From RSA11 sp965652565 (lineage in GTDB: Bacteria; Actinomycetota; Thermoleophilia; Solirubrobacterales; 70-9), in NCBI GenBank assembly GCA_965652565.1, contig CBFGWL010000050.1:1-22155 (forward strand): a stretch of DNA of 22,155 nt, written 5' to 3'. The first letter of the stretch is position 1. Every line of letters starts with the position of its first letter. The notes beneath the pieces were generated by a model. It made no database searches. It was not told where the DNA came from and saw only the letters and a list, made by a program, of their open reading frames with translations. Position numbers and translations under genes: made by a program. Below are positions 1-8,895 of this stretch, piece by piece.

Positions 1-755
1 CGGTTGCCGACGGCCTCGGTGCCGTCCTTGAGGGTCTCGATCCGGCGGATGTCCAGGCGCTGAGACGAGTAGAACTTGAGCGCGCGGCCGCCCGGCTGGG
101 TCTCCGGCGAGCCGAAGCTGACGCCGATCTTCTCGCGAATCTGGTTGGTGAACAGGCAGACGGTCTTCGCGCGGCTCAGGTTGCCGGCGAGCTTGCGCAG
201 GGCCTGCGACATGAGCCGCGCCTGGAGACCGACCTGGGTCTCCCCCATCTGGCCCTCGAGCTCGACGCGCGGGGTGAGCGCCGCGACCGAGTCAACCGCG
301 ACGACGTCCACGGCGCCCGAGCGCACGAGCACGTCGACGATCTCCAGCGCCTGCTCGCCGTAGTCCGGCTGGGAGACGAGCAGCTCGTCGGTGTTCACGC
401 CGATCTGCCGCGCGTACACCGGGTCGATCGCGTGCTCCGCGTCGACGAACGCACAGACGCCACCGCGGGCCTGGGCCTCGGCGATCACGTGGTAGACGAG
501 CGTCGTCTTACCGGACGACTCCGGGCCGAAGATCTCGATGATCCGGCCGCGCGGGACACCCCCCACGCCCAGCGCAAGATCGAGCGAAAGCGCGCCGGTG
601 GGAATCGCATCGACCTCGAGCGCGCCGTCGTCGCCCAGCTTCATGAGCGAGCCGGCGCCGAACTGCCGCTCGATCTGTGTCACGGCCGCGTCGAGCGCGG
701 CCTGGCGTGCCTTGGCTTCCTTCTCAGCTGCCTTGGCGTTCTTTGCTTCTGCCAT
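1..755 (-). CDS. recA: RecA recombinase (C-terminal part cut off by window edge)
   Basis: RecA forms ATP-dependent filaments on single-stranded DNA, drives homologous recombination and triggers LexA self-cleavage. About 251 residues are visible of a usual 340-350. Seen directly: Walker A GPESSGKTT at residues 77-85, a Walker B region reading VDVVAVDSVAAL, and the DNA-binding L2 stretch with NQIREKIGVSFGSPETQPGG followed by RALKFYSSQRLDIRRI. Start choice: the ATG at 755 has GAGGTG 9 nt upstream. An in-frame ATG at 764 overlaps the thpR stop as TGATG and would add three residues (MKK); coupled initiation there is possible. It follows thpR directly. A LexA-like box and a PafBC-type promoter lie within thpR at 827-866, so it is probably DNA-damage inducible on its own. 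Identity is certain; the start and the missing C-terminus are not resolved. Confidence 0.97.
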   Translation of the reverse strand, partial: MAEAKNAKAAEKEAKARQAALDAAVTQIERQFGAGSLMKLGDDGALEVDAIPTGALSLDLALGVGGVPRGRIIEIFGPESSGKTTLVYHVIAEAQARGGVCAFVDAEHAIDPVYARQIGVNTDELLVSQPDYGEQALEIVDVLVRSGAVDVVAVDSVAALTPRVELEGQMGETQVGLQARLMSQALRKLAGNLSRAKTVCLFTNQIREKIGVSFGSPETQPGGRALKFYSSQRLDIRRIETLKDGTEAVGN

Positions 756-763
756 CTTCTTCA

Positions 764-1351
764 TCACCTCGGTAAGTCACGGGTGGCCAGGGGGACGTAC
801 TCCGCGCCCGTGGGCCGCAGATTCGAACGGTAGAGAGCGACTCGGACAGAACCGAACGTATGTGCGAGTCGCTCCGGGAGCTCCGGCGGGGTGACGCCGA
901 CGCGGCGCGGACGCCGCGAACCGCGCTCCGACCGGACCTTGGCGAGCGTCAGGTGGCACCAGTAGGGGCGCCGCTCCGGCTCGTATAGACCCCGCTCGCT
1001 GAGCGCGGCGCTCAGCTCCGCCTGCAGCTCCACGGCCGCCTCGGACTCGAACTCCAGCGCGAAGAACCGCGGCCGCGAGGGCGGCTTGGCCGCAAGCCGC
1101 GGCCGGGGCTCGAGCCGGATCGGGCGCGGCTCGAGCTCCGCGAGCACCGCCTCGATCTCGGGGATCCGCCGCTCGGGCAGCGAGCCGAGGAAACACAGGG
1201 TCACGTGCAGCGACTCCGGCGAGATCAGGCGCACGGCCGGGTCGTTGAGCTCGCCGGCGGCCCAGTCGGCCAGCTCCGCGCGCAGCTCGGGCGCTACGTC
1301 GAGCGCGACGAACAGGCGGGCGCGCGGCTCAGGGTCGGGATTGCGGGCCAC
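764..1351 (-). CDS. thpR: RNA 2',3'-cyclic phosphodiesterase (2H / LigT family)
   Basis: ThpR hydrolyses RNA 2',3'-cyclic phosphates to 2'-phosphomonoesters and can join tRNA halves; it is a small cytosolic 2H phosphoesterase. The 195-residue length is normal. Both catalytic HxTx motifs are visible: HVTL at residues 49-52 and HLTL at 133-136, in two similar halves. The N-terminus RLFVALDV is typical. The GTG start at 1351 is fixed by an in-frame TAA three codons upstream, and that TAA belongs to a -10-like TAATCT, so the mRNA is probably leaderless. The TGA stop shares a base with an in-frame ATG of recA (TGATG). The cinA-thpR-recA order is common in Gram-positive bacteria; here cspA separates thpR from cinA. 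Confidence 0.92.
   Translation of the reverse strand: MARNPDPEPRARLFVALDVAPELRAELADWAAGELNDPAVRLISPESLHVTLCFLGSLPERRIPEIEAVLAELEPRPIRLEPRPRLAAKPPSRPRFFALEFESEAAVELQAELSAALSERGLYEPERRPYWCHLTLAKVRSERGSRRPRRVGVTPPELPERLAHTFGSVRVALYRSNLRPTGAEYVPLATRDLPR
827..849 (-). promoter_or_regulatory. Candidate RecA-NDp (PafBC-type) promoter of recA
   Basis: Read on the minus strand: CTGTCCGAG (849-841), exactly 8 nt, then TACCGT (832-827). The mycobacterial LexA-independent DNA-damage promoter is TTGTCRGTG-N8-TANNNT; this site matches 6 of 9 in the first block, has the exact spacing, and fits TANNNT. A transcript would start near 820, giving recA a leader of about 55-65 nt. It lies inside the thpR coding region. 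The match is by eye and not statistically tested. Confidence 0.4.
853..866. promoter_or_regulatory. LexA/SOS-box-like inverted repeat upstream of recA
   Basis: Minus strand reads CGCAC-ATAC-GTTCG. The actinobacterial SOS box is CGAACRNRYGTTYC; 12 of 14 positions agree, with one mismatch in the left half-site and one at the last base. It lies inside the 3' end of thpR, about 100 bp upstream of recA and immediately upstream of the RecA-NDp-like promoter. Mycobacterial recA likewise combines a LexA-controlled and a LexA-independent promoter, which supports the reading. Confidence 0.42.
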
Positions 1352-1357
1352 CCGGCG

Positions 1358-1382
1358 AGATTAGGCGCCCGGGATGCGTCAA
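1358..1382 (-). promoter_or_regulatory. Promoter of thpR(-recA), probably leaderless
   Basis: Minus strand shows TTGACG (1382-1377), a short 13-nt spacer and TAATCT (1363-1358), ending 6 nt before the GTG start at 1351. The -10 is a good TANNNT and its position puts the transcript start on or next to the start codon. The 13-nt spacer is too short for a standard -35, so only the -10 is persuasive. Confidence 0.42.
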
Positions 1383-1466
1383 ATGCGCGCGGGATGTGGC
1401 GGGGGCGGATCGGGAGTGAGCCGGTCCGGGCGCATGACTACCGGGGCTCTCACGGGGTAATGCGTG

Positions 1467-1495
1467 TGTTCACGAGGCGCCGTAAGTGCTACGGT
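1467..1495 (+). promoter_or_regulatory. Putative promoter of cspA
   Basis: TGTTCA (1467-1472), a 17-nt spacer and TACGGT (1490-1495). The -35 agrees with TTGACA at only 3 positions; the -10 fits TANNNT. Transcription would begin near 1502, exactly where the folded leader begins, which is indirect support. Confidence 0.35.
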
Positions 1496-1501
1496 CACTC
1501 G

Positions 1502-1602
1502 TGCCGCTGACGGAGGCACAGAGCCACCGGCCCGGAAGTCCGGATCGCCCGCACAGGGCGGACCTGGCGAAACGGCAGCGTATGCAGATCAGTTACAGGA
1601 GG
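1502..1602 (+). promoter_or_regulatory. Structured 5' leader and ribosome-binding site of cspA
   Basis: The roughly 100-nt leader can fold as a branched structure. CGCTG (1504-1508) pairs with CAGCG (1576-1580), and GCCA (1523-1526) pairs with TGGC (1565-1568). Two hairpins lie inside: CCGG-AAGT-CCGG (1532-1543) and CGCCC-GCACA-GGGCG (1546-1560). The last can extend through a wobble and an A-A mismatch at the expense of the first, so two states are possible. A strong AGGAGG (1597-1602) stands 4 nt before the ATG, outside the fold. Long folded leaders are known to control cold shock genes by temperature; no named RNA family was recognised. Confidence 0.4.
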
Positions 1603-1606
1603 CTCT

Positions 1607-1804
1607 ATGCCAACCGGAACAGTCAAGTGGTTCAACACCGAGAAGGGCTACGGGTTCATCGCCCCCGACGAGGGCGACCGCGACCTCTTCGTGCATCAGA
1701 CCGGTGTCGATCCCTCGAGCTCGATCAAGGAGGGTGACCAGGTCACCTACGAGACCGAGTCGAGCCCGAAGGGCCCGCGCGCGATTCACGTCCGCGCCGC
1801 CTAA
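1607..1804 (+). CDS. cspA: Cold shock protein (CspA family)
   Basis: A 65-residue single cold-shock domain of normal length. It binds single-stranded RNA and DNA as a five-strand beta barrel and acts as an RNA chaperone in the cytoplasm. Both nucleic-acid-binding motifs are visible: RNP1 KGYGFIAP (residues 13-20) and RNP2 LFVHQT (27-32), after the typical start GTVKWFN. The ATG at 1607 has AGGAGG 4 nt upstream. The gene is alone on the plus strand within an otherwise minus-strand cluster, with its own promoter and folded leader and a hairpin terminator 26 nt after the stop. It is divergent from thpR and convergent with cinA. Confidence 0.96.
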   Translation: MPTGTVKWFNTEKGYGFIAPDEGDRDLFVHQTGVDPSSSIKEGDQVTYETESSPKGPRAIHVRAA

Positions 1805-1829
1805 GGGACTGACAACAGCGACGAGCTTC

Positions 1830-1855
1830 AGGGCGCCTCCGGGCGCCCTTCGTCG
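1830..1855 (+). terminator. Rho-independent terminator after cspA
   Basis: Perfect 8-bp stem AGGGCGCC (1830-1837) / GGCGCCCT (1842-1849) with loop TCCG, followed by the moderately T-rich TCGTCGTTCCT. It lies between the convergent cspA and cinA. On the minus strand no T run follows, so it serves cspA best, though the hairpin might act both ways. Confidence 0.75.
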
Positions 1856-1867
1856 TTCCTGGGGTGC

Positions 1868-3169
1868 TTACAGCACGCCCTCGTCGCCCGCTTCGCCGCG
1901 CAAGACCCGGCGCAGCATGTGCATCGCGAGCAGCGTCGAGCGCTCGCGCACGTCCCCGCGCCCGCCGGGGATCACCGGATCGCGCGCGAGCTTTTCTCCC
2001 GCGCGCGTCTTCACGCAGACGCACACGTAGCCGACGGGCTTCTCCTCGGTGCCGCCGCCGGGGCCGGCGATCCCCGTGATCCCGACCCCCAGTCCGGCGT
2101 CGAAGCGCTCGAGCGCGCCGTCGGCCATCGCCTCGGCCACCTCGTTGGAGACAGCTCCGTGCGCCTCGATCAGCTTGGCGGGCACCCCGAGCAGCTCGAC
2201 CTTCGCCGCGTTGGAGTAGGCGACCACGCCGCCTGCCACGTACGCCGAGGAACCCGGACGATCGGTGAGCCGGGCAGCCAGCCCGCCCCCGGTACACGAC
2301 TCCGCCAGCGCCACGGTCGTGCCTTTGAGGAGCTCCGCCACCTGCTCGTCAATCGTCGAGCCGTCGCGGCTGAACAGGCGCGGGCCGTGGCGTTTCGCGA
2401 TCTCCTCGATGAGGGCCTCGCGCTCCGCCTCGGCCCCCGGCCGGTGGCGGATCTCGACCTCGAGCTCGCCGCGGCGCAGGCACGTGGTGATCTCCAGCCG
2501 CTCGAGGTCCACGCCGCCGGCCTCGATCTCGCGGAGGGATCGCGCGATCTCGGACTCCGGCACGCCGAACAGGCGCAGCGTGACGTGGGCGTACGGCTCC
2601 GCGCGATCGAGCACCGCGCGGAGCGCTGGGACCTCCAGCGCCGCCGGCCACATCGCCTGGAGCTCACGCGGCGGCCCCGGCAGGACGAGCACGACCGGCC
2701 CGCCCTCCTTCGGGACGACCAAGCCCGGCGCGGTGCCCACGGGGTCGAGTGGGGTCGCGCCGCGCGGCACGAGCGCCTGCTTGCGGTTGGCCGCGCGCAT
2801 CGCCTCCTCGTCCCAGTTCAGGCGGCGGGTGTACCCGGAGAGGATCTCGCCGATCAGCTGCTCCATGCGCTCGTCCAGGATCAGCTCCCGCCCCGCGAAG
2901 CGCCCGACGAGCTCGGCGGTCAGATCGTCGGCGGTCGGGCCCAACCCGCCAGAGGTGACGATCAGATCGACGCCTTCCGCCTCCAAGAACCGCAGGATCG
3001 CCTCGAGGTCGTGCGGGCGGTCGCCCACGCAGGTGATGTGCGTGACCTCCACGCCCAGCTCGCCGAGCCGCTCCGACAACCAGGGGCCGTTGCGGTCGGA
3101 GATCGTGCCGGTGAGCACCTCGGTGCCGGTGACGACGATCCCGGCACGCACCGCGGCGCTCACGGGCAT
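1868..3169 (-). CDS. cinA: CinA: competence/damage-inducible protein with NMN deamidase domain
   Basis: A full two-domain CinA of 433 residues. The N-terminal MoCF-type domain carries SGGLGPTADD (residues 73-82), the signature of the ADP-ribose pyrophosphatase part. The C-terminal PncC-type domain carries ALAESCTGG (287-295) and GITGIAGPGGG (363-373) and deamidates nicotinamide mononucleotide in pyridine nucleotide salvage. The ATG at 3169 overlaps the end of rodZ by 10 nt. An in-frame GTG at 3163 overlaps the rodZ stop as GTGA and could be the true coupled start, removing two residues. Neither has a clear Shine-Dalgarno sequence, which fits translational coupling. CinA genes are commonly linked to recA; here cspA intervenes. 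Confidence 0.95.
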   Translation of the reverse strand: MPVSAAVRAGIVVTGTEVLTGTISDRNGPWLSERLGELGVEVTHITCVGDRPHDLEAILRFLEAEGVDLIVTSGGLGPTADDLTAELVGRFAGRELILDERMEQLIGEILSGYTRRLNWDEEAMRAANRKQALVPRGATPLDPVGTAPGLVVPKEGGPVVLVLPGPPRELQAMWPAALEVPALRAVLDRAEPYAHVTLRLFGVPESEIARSLREIEAGGVDLERLEITTCLRRGELEVEIRHRPGAEAEREALIEEIAKRHGPRLFSRDGSTIDEQVAELLKGTTVALAESCTGGGLAARLTDRPGSSAYVAGGVVAYSNAAKVELLGVPAKLIEAHGAVSNEVAEAMADGALERFDAGLGVGITGIAGPGGGTEEKPVGYVCVCVKTRAGEKLARDPVIPGGRGDVRERSTLLAMHMLRRVLRGEAGDEGVL

Positions 3170-3987
3170 CCCGCGCGCTGGCGCGGCGGATAGGCGGCGG
3201 GACGCGCGCCCCGATCGGTTACGACGTAGCGGGCCGGGTCGCGCGAGGAGACGCGGACGCGCTCCCCGTCGAGGCGCAGCGTCAGCGTGCCGCCCGACAT
3301 CACGTCGAGCCGGAACTCCTTGCCCGTGAACGGGCCCTCGCGGCTTCCGGAGCGCACCGTCTGCGCGTCGATCAGCGCCTGCCGGCGACCCTTGACCAGG
3401 CAGAGCTCGACGTCGTTCTTCGCCTCGAGCGTCAGCTCAAAGGGGCCCGCGGCGCCGCCCTGCTGCTGCCGATCGCCCTTCTTGCCCTTGGGGGCGACGA
3501 CCCGCCCCTGCTCCGGGCCCGAATCCTCGGAGCCTGAGATCAGGTCGCGAAACGCGATCCCAGCGAACGAGACCAGCACGATGACGGCGACGATCACGAG
3601 CGGCGCCAGGCGATTCGAGGGGCCCGAGCCGCCCCGGCGGCGGCGCCCCTCGAGCACGCGGTCGCCGAGCGGGTACGCGCGCTCGGAGTCGGGCAAGTGC
3701 GATTCGACCTGCCGGCGGAACTCGTCGACGAGCTCCTCGGCGTCGAGGCCGAGCTCGTTCGCATAGGTGCGCAGGAACCCCTTTGCGTACGCCGGGCTGG
3801 GGATCGCCTCCCACGCCTCCGCCTCCAGGGCGCGCAGATAGCGGGCACGGATCTTCGTGCGCTCCTCGAGATCGCGGATCTCCAGGCCGAGCTCCTCGCG
3901 CGCGCGAACGAGCTCGGCGCCGATCGCGGTCCCACCGACCTTTCCGGTGCTGTTCACGCCCTCATCTTGGCGAGTCGAGCGCCGCAC
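3160..3987 (-). CDS. rodZ: RodZ-like helix-turn-helix membrane protein
   Basis: Architecture matches RodZ, the cell-shape protein linking MreB to the membrane: an N-terminal HTH_25 domain (about residues 22-90, with AREELGLEIRDLEERTKI and AYAKGFLRTYANELGLD), a basic linker, one membrane segment (about 128-147), a low-complexity linker rich in Gly, Lys and Gln, and a C-terminal beta-rich DUF4115-like domain (about 183-255). The cytoplasmic HTH and extracellular C-terminus are inferred from the family. The GTG at 3987 gives 275 residues. A GTG at 3957 (VNSTGKVGG) has GAGGG just upstream and may be the true start, giving 265. It sits between ftsK and cinA; pgsA, which often follows rodZ in Firmicutes, is absent. 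Whether it partners MreB or is a divergent regulator cannot be told from sequence. Confidence 0.85.
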   Translation of the reverse strand: MRRSTRQDEGVNSTGKVGGTAIGAELVRAREELGLEIRDLEERTKIRARYLRALEAEAWEAIPSPAYAKGFLRTYANELGLDAEELVDEFRRQVESHLPDSERAYPLGDRVLEGRRRRGGSGPSNRLAPLVIVAVIVLVSFAGIAFRDLISGSEDSGPEQGRVVAPKGKKGDRQQQGGAAGPFELTLEAKNDVELCLVKGRRQALIDAQTVRSGSREGPFTGKEFRLDVMSGGTLTLRLDGERVRVSSRDPARYVVTDRGARPAAYPPRQRAGCP

Positions 3988-4008
3988 GTGACCCGCGCCC
4001 GGCCCCGA

Positions 4009-6471
<2,463 letters not shown>

Positions 6472-6502
6472 TTACGGCCCATCCTTCGACGTCGCCGCGC
6501 CC

Positions 6503-6508
6503 TACCCT
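6503..6508 (+). promoter_or_regulatory. -10-like element before the response regulator
   Basis: TACCCT (TANNNT) ends 10 nt before the ATG at 6519, predicting a leader of only a few bases. No convincing -35 is present. An inverted repeat GAGAT/ATCTC (6516-6520, 6533-6537) around the palindrome TCAGCTGA (6525-6532) straddles the start codon and could be an operator or a start-blocking hairpin. Confidence 0.25.
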
Positions 6509-6518
6509 TTCCGTAGAG

Positions 6519-7220
6519 ATGCTCTCAGCTGAATCTCCTACGGGGCGCGTCCTGGTCGTGGAGGACGACGCGGAGATCGCGGACGTGCTGCGGCGCACAC
6601 TGCGCCAGGAGGGTCACGACGTCCGCATCGCGGCCGACGGCGCCGAGGCGCTCGAGGCCACCGCGGAGTTCGTGCCCGACCTCGTCATCCTCGACCTCGG
6701 CCTGCCGAAGGTCGACGGCGTCGAGGTGCTGCGCCGCCTGCGCGCCGAAAGCGACGTCCCGGTGCTGATCCTCACCGCGCGCTCGGAGCTCTCCGATCGC
6801 GTCGAGGGACTCGACACCGGGGCCGACGACTACATCGTCAAGCCGTTCGAGCGCCAGGAACTCCTCGCCCGGCTGCGCGCCCTGCTGCGCCGCCGCCCGC
6901 CGCGGGGCGCCGCCGCCCTCGTCGTCGGCGATCTGCGGCTCAACCCGGATACGCGCGAGGTCGCGCGGGGCGACCGGGAGATCGAGCTCACCAACCGCGA
7001 GTTCGAGCTGCTGGAGTACCTGATGCGCAACGAGCGCATCGTGATCTCGCGCGAGCGCCTGCTCGAGGAGGTCTGGGGCTACGACCCGCTCGCGATGACG
7101 AACACGATCGACGTCTTCGTCTCGAACCTGCGCCGCAAGCTCGAGGAGGGCGGCGAGCCGCGCCTGCTGCACACGAAGCGGGGCGCGGGCTACGTGCTGC
7201 GAGCCGCCAAGGAGGATTGA
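6519..7220 (+). CDS. OmpR-family response regulator
   Basis: Two-component transcription factor, 233 residues. The receiver domain (9-122) has the acidic pocket E15-D16-D17, phospho-acceptor D59 in LVILDLGLPK, T86 in LILTARS, and K108 in YIVKPF. The DNA-binding winged helix (about 133-229) shows ELTNREFELLEYLMRN and ends in TKRGAGYVLR, typical of OmpR/PhoB. The ATG at 6519 is preferred over an in-frame GTG at 6459 because the latter would run into the divergent ftsK start and adds a non-domain tail. The sensor kinase follows after 4 nt, its ribosome-binding site lying in the last codons of this gene, so the two are co-translated partners. The signal and target genes are unknown; resemblance to MprA/PrrA-type regulators is general only. 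Confidence 0.94.
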   Translation: MLSAESPTGRVLVVEDDAEIADVLRRTLRQEGHDVRIAADGAEALEATAEFVPDLVILDLGLPKVDGVEVLRRLRAESDVPVLILTARSELSDRVEGLDTGADDYIVKPFERQELLARLRALLRRRPPRGAAALVVGDLRLNPDTREVARGDREIELTNREFELLEYLMRNERIVISRERLLEEVWGYDPLAMTNTIDVFVSNLRRKLEEGGEPRLLHTKRGAGYVLRAAKED

Positions 7221-7224
7221 GCCG

Positions 7225-8691
7225 GTGGCGTGGCTGCGGGGAATGCCCGGGCCCTCGCTGCCGCCGCCCGCTCGCTGGCCCGTGCGCTGGCGCCTGACGG
7301 CCGTCTCCTCCCTGCTCACCTTCGTGATCCTGATCGTCTTCGCCGCGGTGGTCGGCCGGCTTGCCGAGCAGCGCCTGCAGAGCGACTTCCGCAACGAGGT
7401 CGCTCGCAACGCGTCGGACCTCGCGACACGACTGAGCGTCGATTGCGAGACCTTTCCGCCCAGATGCCGAGCGGTTCAGAACGTGGCCGACCTCCCCCTG
7501 CCCAGCGCCGCTCAGGCGCGCATCGTCCTGAACGGGCGCGAGGTGATCGCCGCGACCGAGGGCGCGGACGCCCTCGGTGAGATCTCCCCGGAGCCCCGCG
7601 ACAGCAACTACGAGATCGCCGTGCGCGAGGTCCCCGTGAGCGGCGTCGTGGCGAGGGCCTACCTGCAGTACGGCCGCGACAAGGCGGTCGTCGAGCGCAC
7701 CGTCAACCGCGTCTGGTTGTTCCTCGGCGCCGGTGTGCTCGGCGGCACCGTGCTCGCGTTCCTGGCCGGCCTCGCCGTGGCCAGCCGGGCGATGCGCCCG
7801 ATCGCCGCGCTCACCAGTGCCGCCCGGCGGATCGCGTCCACGCGGGACCCCTCCCTCTCGATGCCGCGCCCCGAGACCGACGACGAGATCGCCGAGCTCG
7901 CCCGGACCCTGGACGAGATGCTGGGCGAGCTCGACGAGGCCCGCAGCGAGACCGAGCAGATGGTGCAGGCCCAGCGCGAGTTCGTCGCGGACGCCTCCCA
8001 CGAGCTGCGCACGCCGCTGACCAGCATCCTGGCCAACCTGGAGCTGCTCGAGGAGGCGCTGGAGCGCAGTTCGGCCGAGGACGGCGAGGAGCGCGACATG
8101 GTGGCCTCGGCGCTGCGCTCCTCGAAGCGCATGCGGAGGCTCGTAGGCGACCTCCTGCTGCTCGCGCGCGCCGACGCGGGGCGCACGACACAGCGAGCGG
8201 AGCTCGATCTCGCCGACGTGGTCGAGGCGGCCCTCGCCGAGGTGAAGCCGGTCGCCGGTGAGCACGAGCTCGCGCTGCGGCGGCTGGAGCCCGCGACGGT
8301 GATCGGCAACGCGGACGAGCTGCACCGGCTGGTGGTGAACCTGCTCGACAACGGCATCAGGCACACCCCGGCCGGCACCCGCATCGAGCTGGCGCTCAAC
8401 CGGCACAACGGCACAGCCGTGCTCGAGGTGGCCGATGACGGCCCGGGGCTTCCGCCCGGCATGGAGGAACAGGTCTTCTCGCGCTTCGTCCGGGGAGCCG
8501 GGCCCTCCGACGTAGCCGGCGACGGCGGTACGGGGCTCGGCTTGGCGATCGTCCGCGCCGTGGCCCAATCGCACGGCGGCGGCGTGGAAGCCGGGCGCTC
8601 GGAGGCCGGCGGCGCGCGCTTCGTCGTCACCCTGCCTGCCACCGAAAGCGACCGTGAGGGCTCTACAAGGGAAGTCTCAGCGAACCTTTAG
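7225..8691 (+). CDS. Membrane sensor histidine kinase
   Basis: Partner kinase of the regulator just upstream, 488 residues. Domains in order: first membrane segment (24-44), extracellular sensor region (about 45-162) with only two cysteines, C74 and C81, that could form a disulfide, second membrane segment (163-186), HAMP linker (187-240), HisKA with the phosphorylated H259 in ASHELRTPL, and HATPase_c with the N box NLLDNGIRH (372-380), G1 DGPG (405-408) and G2 GTGLGL (435-440). The GTG start at 7225 has GGAGG (7211-7215) 9 nt upstream, inside the end of the regulator gene. The stop codon lies in the loop of a terminator-like hairpin. No recognised ligand-binding domain is seen in the sensor part, so the stimulus cannot be named. 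Confidence 0.94.
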   Translation: MAWLRGMPGPSLPPPARWPVRWRLTAVSSLLTFVILIVFAAVVGRLAEQRLQSDFRNEVARNASDLATRLSVDCETFPPRCRAVQNVADLPLPSAAQARIVLNGREVIAATEGADALGEISPEPRDSNYEIAVREVPVSGVVARAYLQYGRDKAVVERTVNRVWLFLGAGVLGGTVLAFLAGLAVASRAMRPIAALTSAARRIASTRDPSLSMPRPETDDEIAELARTLDEMLGELDEARSETEQMVQAQREFVADASHELRTPLTSILANLELLEEALERSSAEDGEERDMVASALRSSKRMRRLVGDLLLLARADAGRTTQRAELDLADVVEAALAEVKPVAGEHELALRRLEPATVIGNADELHRLVVNLLDNGIRHTPAGTRIELALNRHNGTAVLEVADDGPGLPPGMEEQVFSRFVRGAGPSDVAGDGGTGLGLAIVRAVAQSHGGGVEAGRSEAGGARFVVTLPATESDREGSTREVSANL

Positions 8692-8700
8692 GGTTCGTTT
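8681..8700 (+). terminator. Hairpin terminator overlapping the kinase stop codon
   Basis: CGAACC (8681-8686) pairs with GGTTCG (8692-8697) around loop TTTAG, which contains most of the stop codon; TTT follows. The stem is short but well placed to end the two-component transcript. Confidence 0.45.
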
Positions 8701-8807
8701 ACACTCGTTCCTTATCGTCCCCCACCGGACGAGACACAAGCCGCCCGTCGGAGTCTCCCCCCATAGACACGCTTCGGCGGGCGCATTGGCCTAACTGAGC
8801 CAAGCAC
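8701..8807 (+). other. Folded gene-free region, possible leader or small RNA
   Basis: No coding gene is apparent. Three pairings are visible. A 9-bp stem CGCCCGTCG (8742-8750) / CGGCGGGCG (8775-8783) includes one GU pair. TTGGC (8786-8790) pairs with GCCAA (8799-8803). An alternative stem GAGAC (8731-8735) / GTCTC (8753-8757) encloses CCG/CGG and excludes the first stem. With the strong terminator that follows, this looks like a transcribed RNA of about 125 nt ending at 8850. The only upstream -10-like element is TATCGT (8713-8718) without a good -35. It could equally be read-through sequence. It matches no RNA family I recognise. Confidence 0.28.
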
Positions 8808-8850
8808 GGCCCGCCGGGTTCCCCCTCCCTGACCCGGCGGGCCATTCTTA
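8808..8850 (+). terminator. Strong Rho-independent terminator
   Basis: Perfect 12-bp GC-rich stem GGCCCGCCGGGT (8808-8819) / ACCCGGCGGGCC (8832-8843), 12-nt loop, followed by ATTCTTA. It is far stronger than the hairpin at the kinase stop and lies 100 bp further on, which implies a transcript of its own ends here. It isolates the Lon-like gene, whose promoter starts 10 nt later. Confidence 0.8.
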
Positions 8851-8859
8851 TGCCCGCCT

Positions 8860-8888
8860 TTGCCCGGCCGCGCGCAACTGTTTACGCT
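8860..8888 (+). promoter_or_regulatory. Promoter of the Lon-like gene (leaderless)
   Basis: TTGCCC (8860-8865), 17-nt spacer, TACGCT (8883-8888). The spacing is ideal and the expected transcript start, 7-8 nt after the -10, coincides with the GTG at 8896. This decides the start of the downstream gene. Confidence 0.55.
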
Positions 8889-8895
8889 GGCGGCC

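Noticed and set aside
1546..1575. CGCACAGGGC in the cspA leader resembling the c-di-GMP-I riboswitch
   Set aside because: The conserved GNRA-capped stem, receptor and second helix do not follow; the bases are explained by a simple CGCCC/GGGCG hairpin.
8725..8760. CCGGACGAG resembling the 5' end of the guanidine-III (mini) riboswitch
   Set aside because: The rest of that pseudoknot, the CCCGGTCAGGACAAGACGG part, is absent, and the downstream gene is not a guanidine gene.
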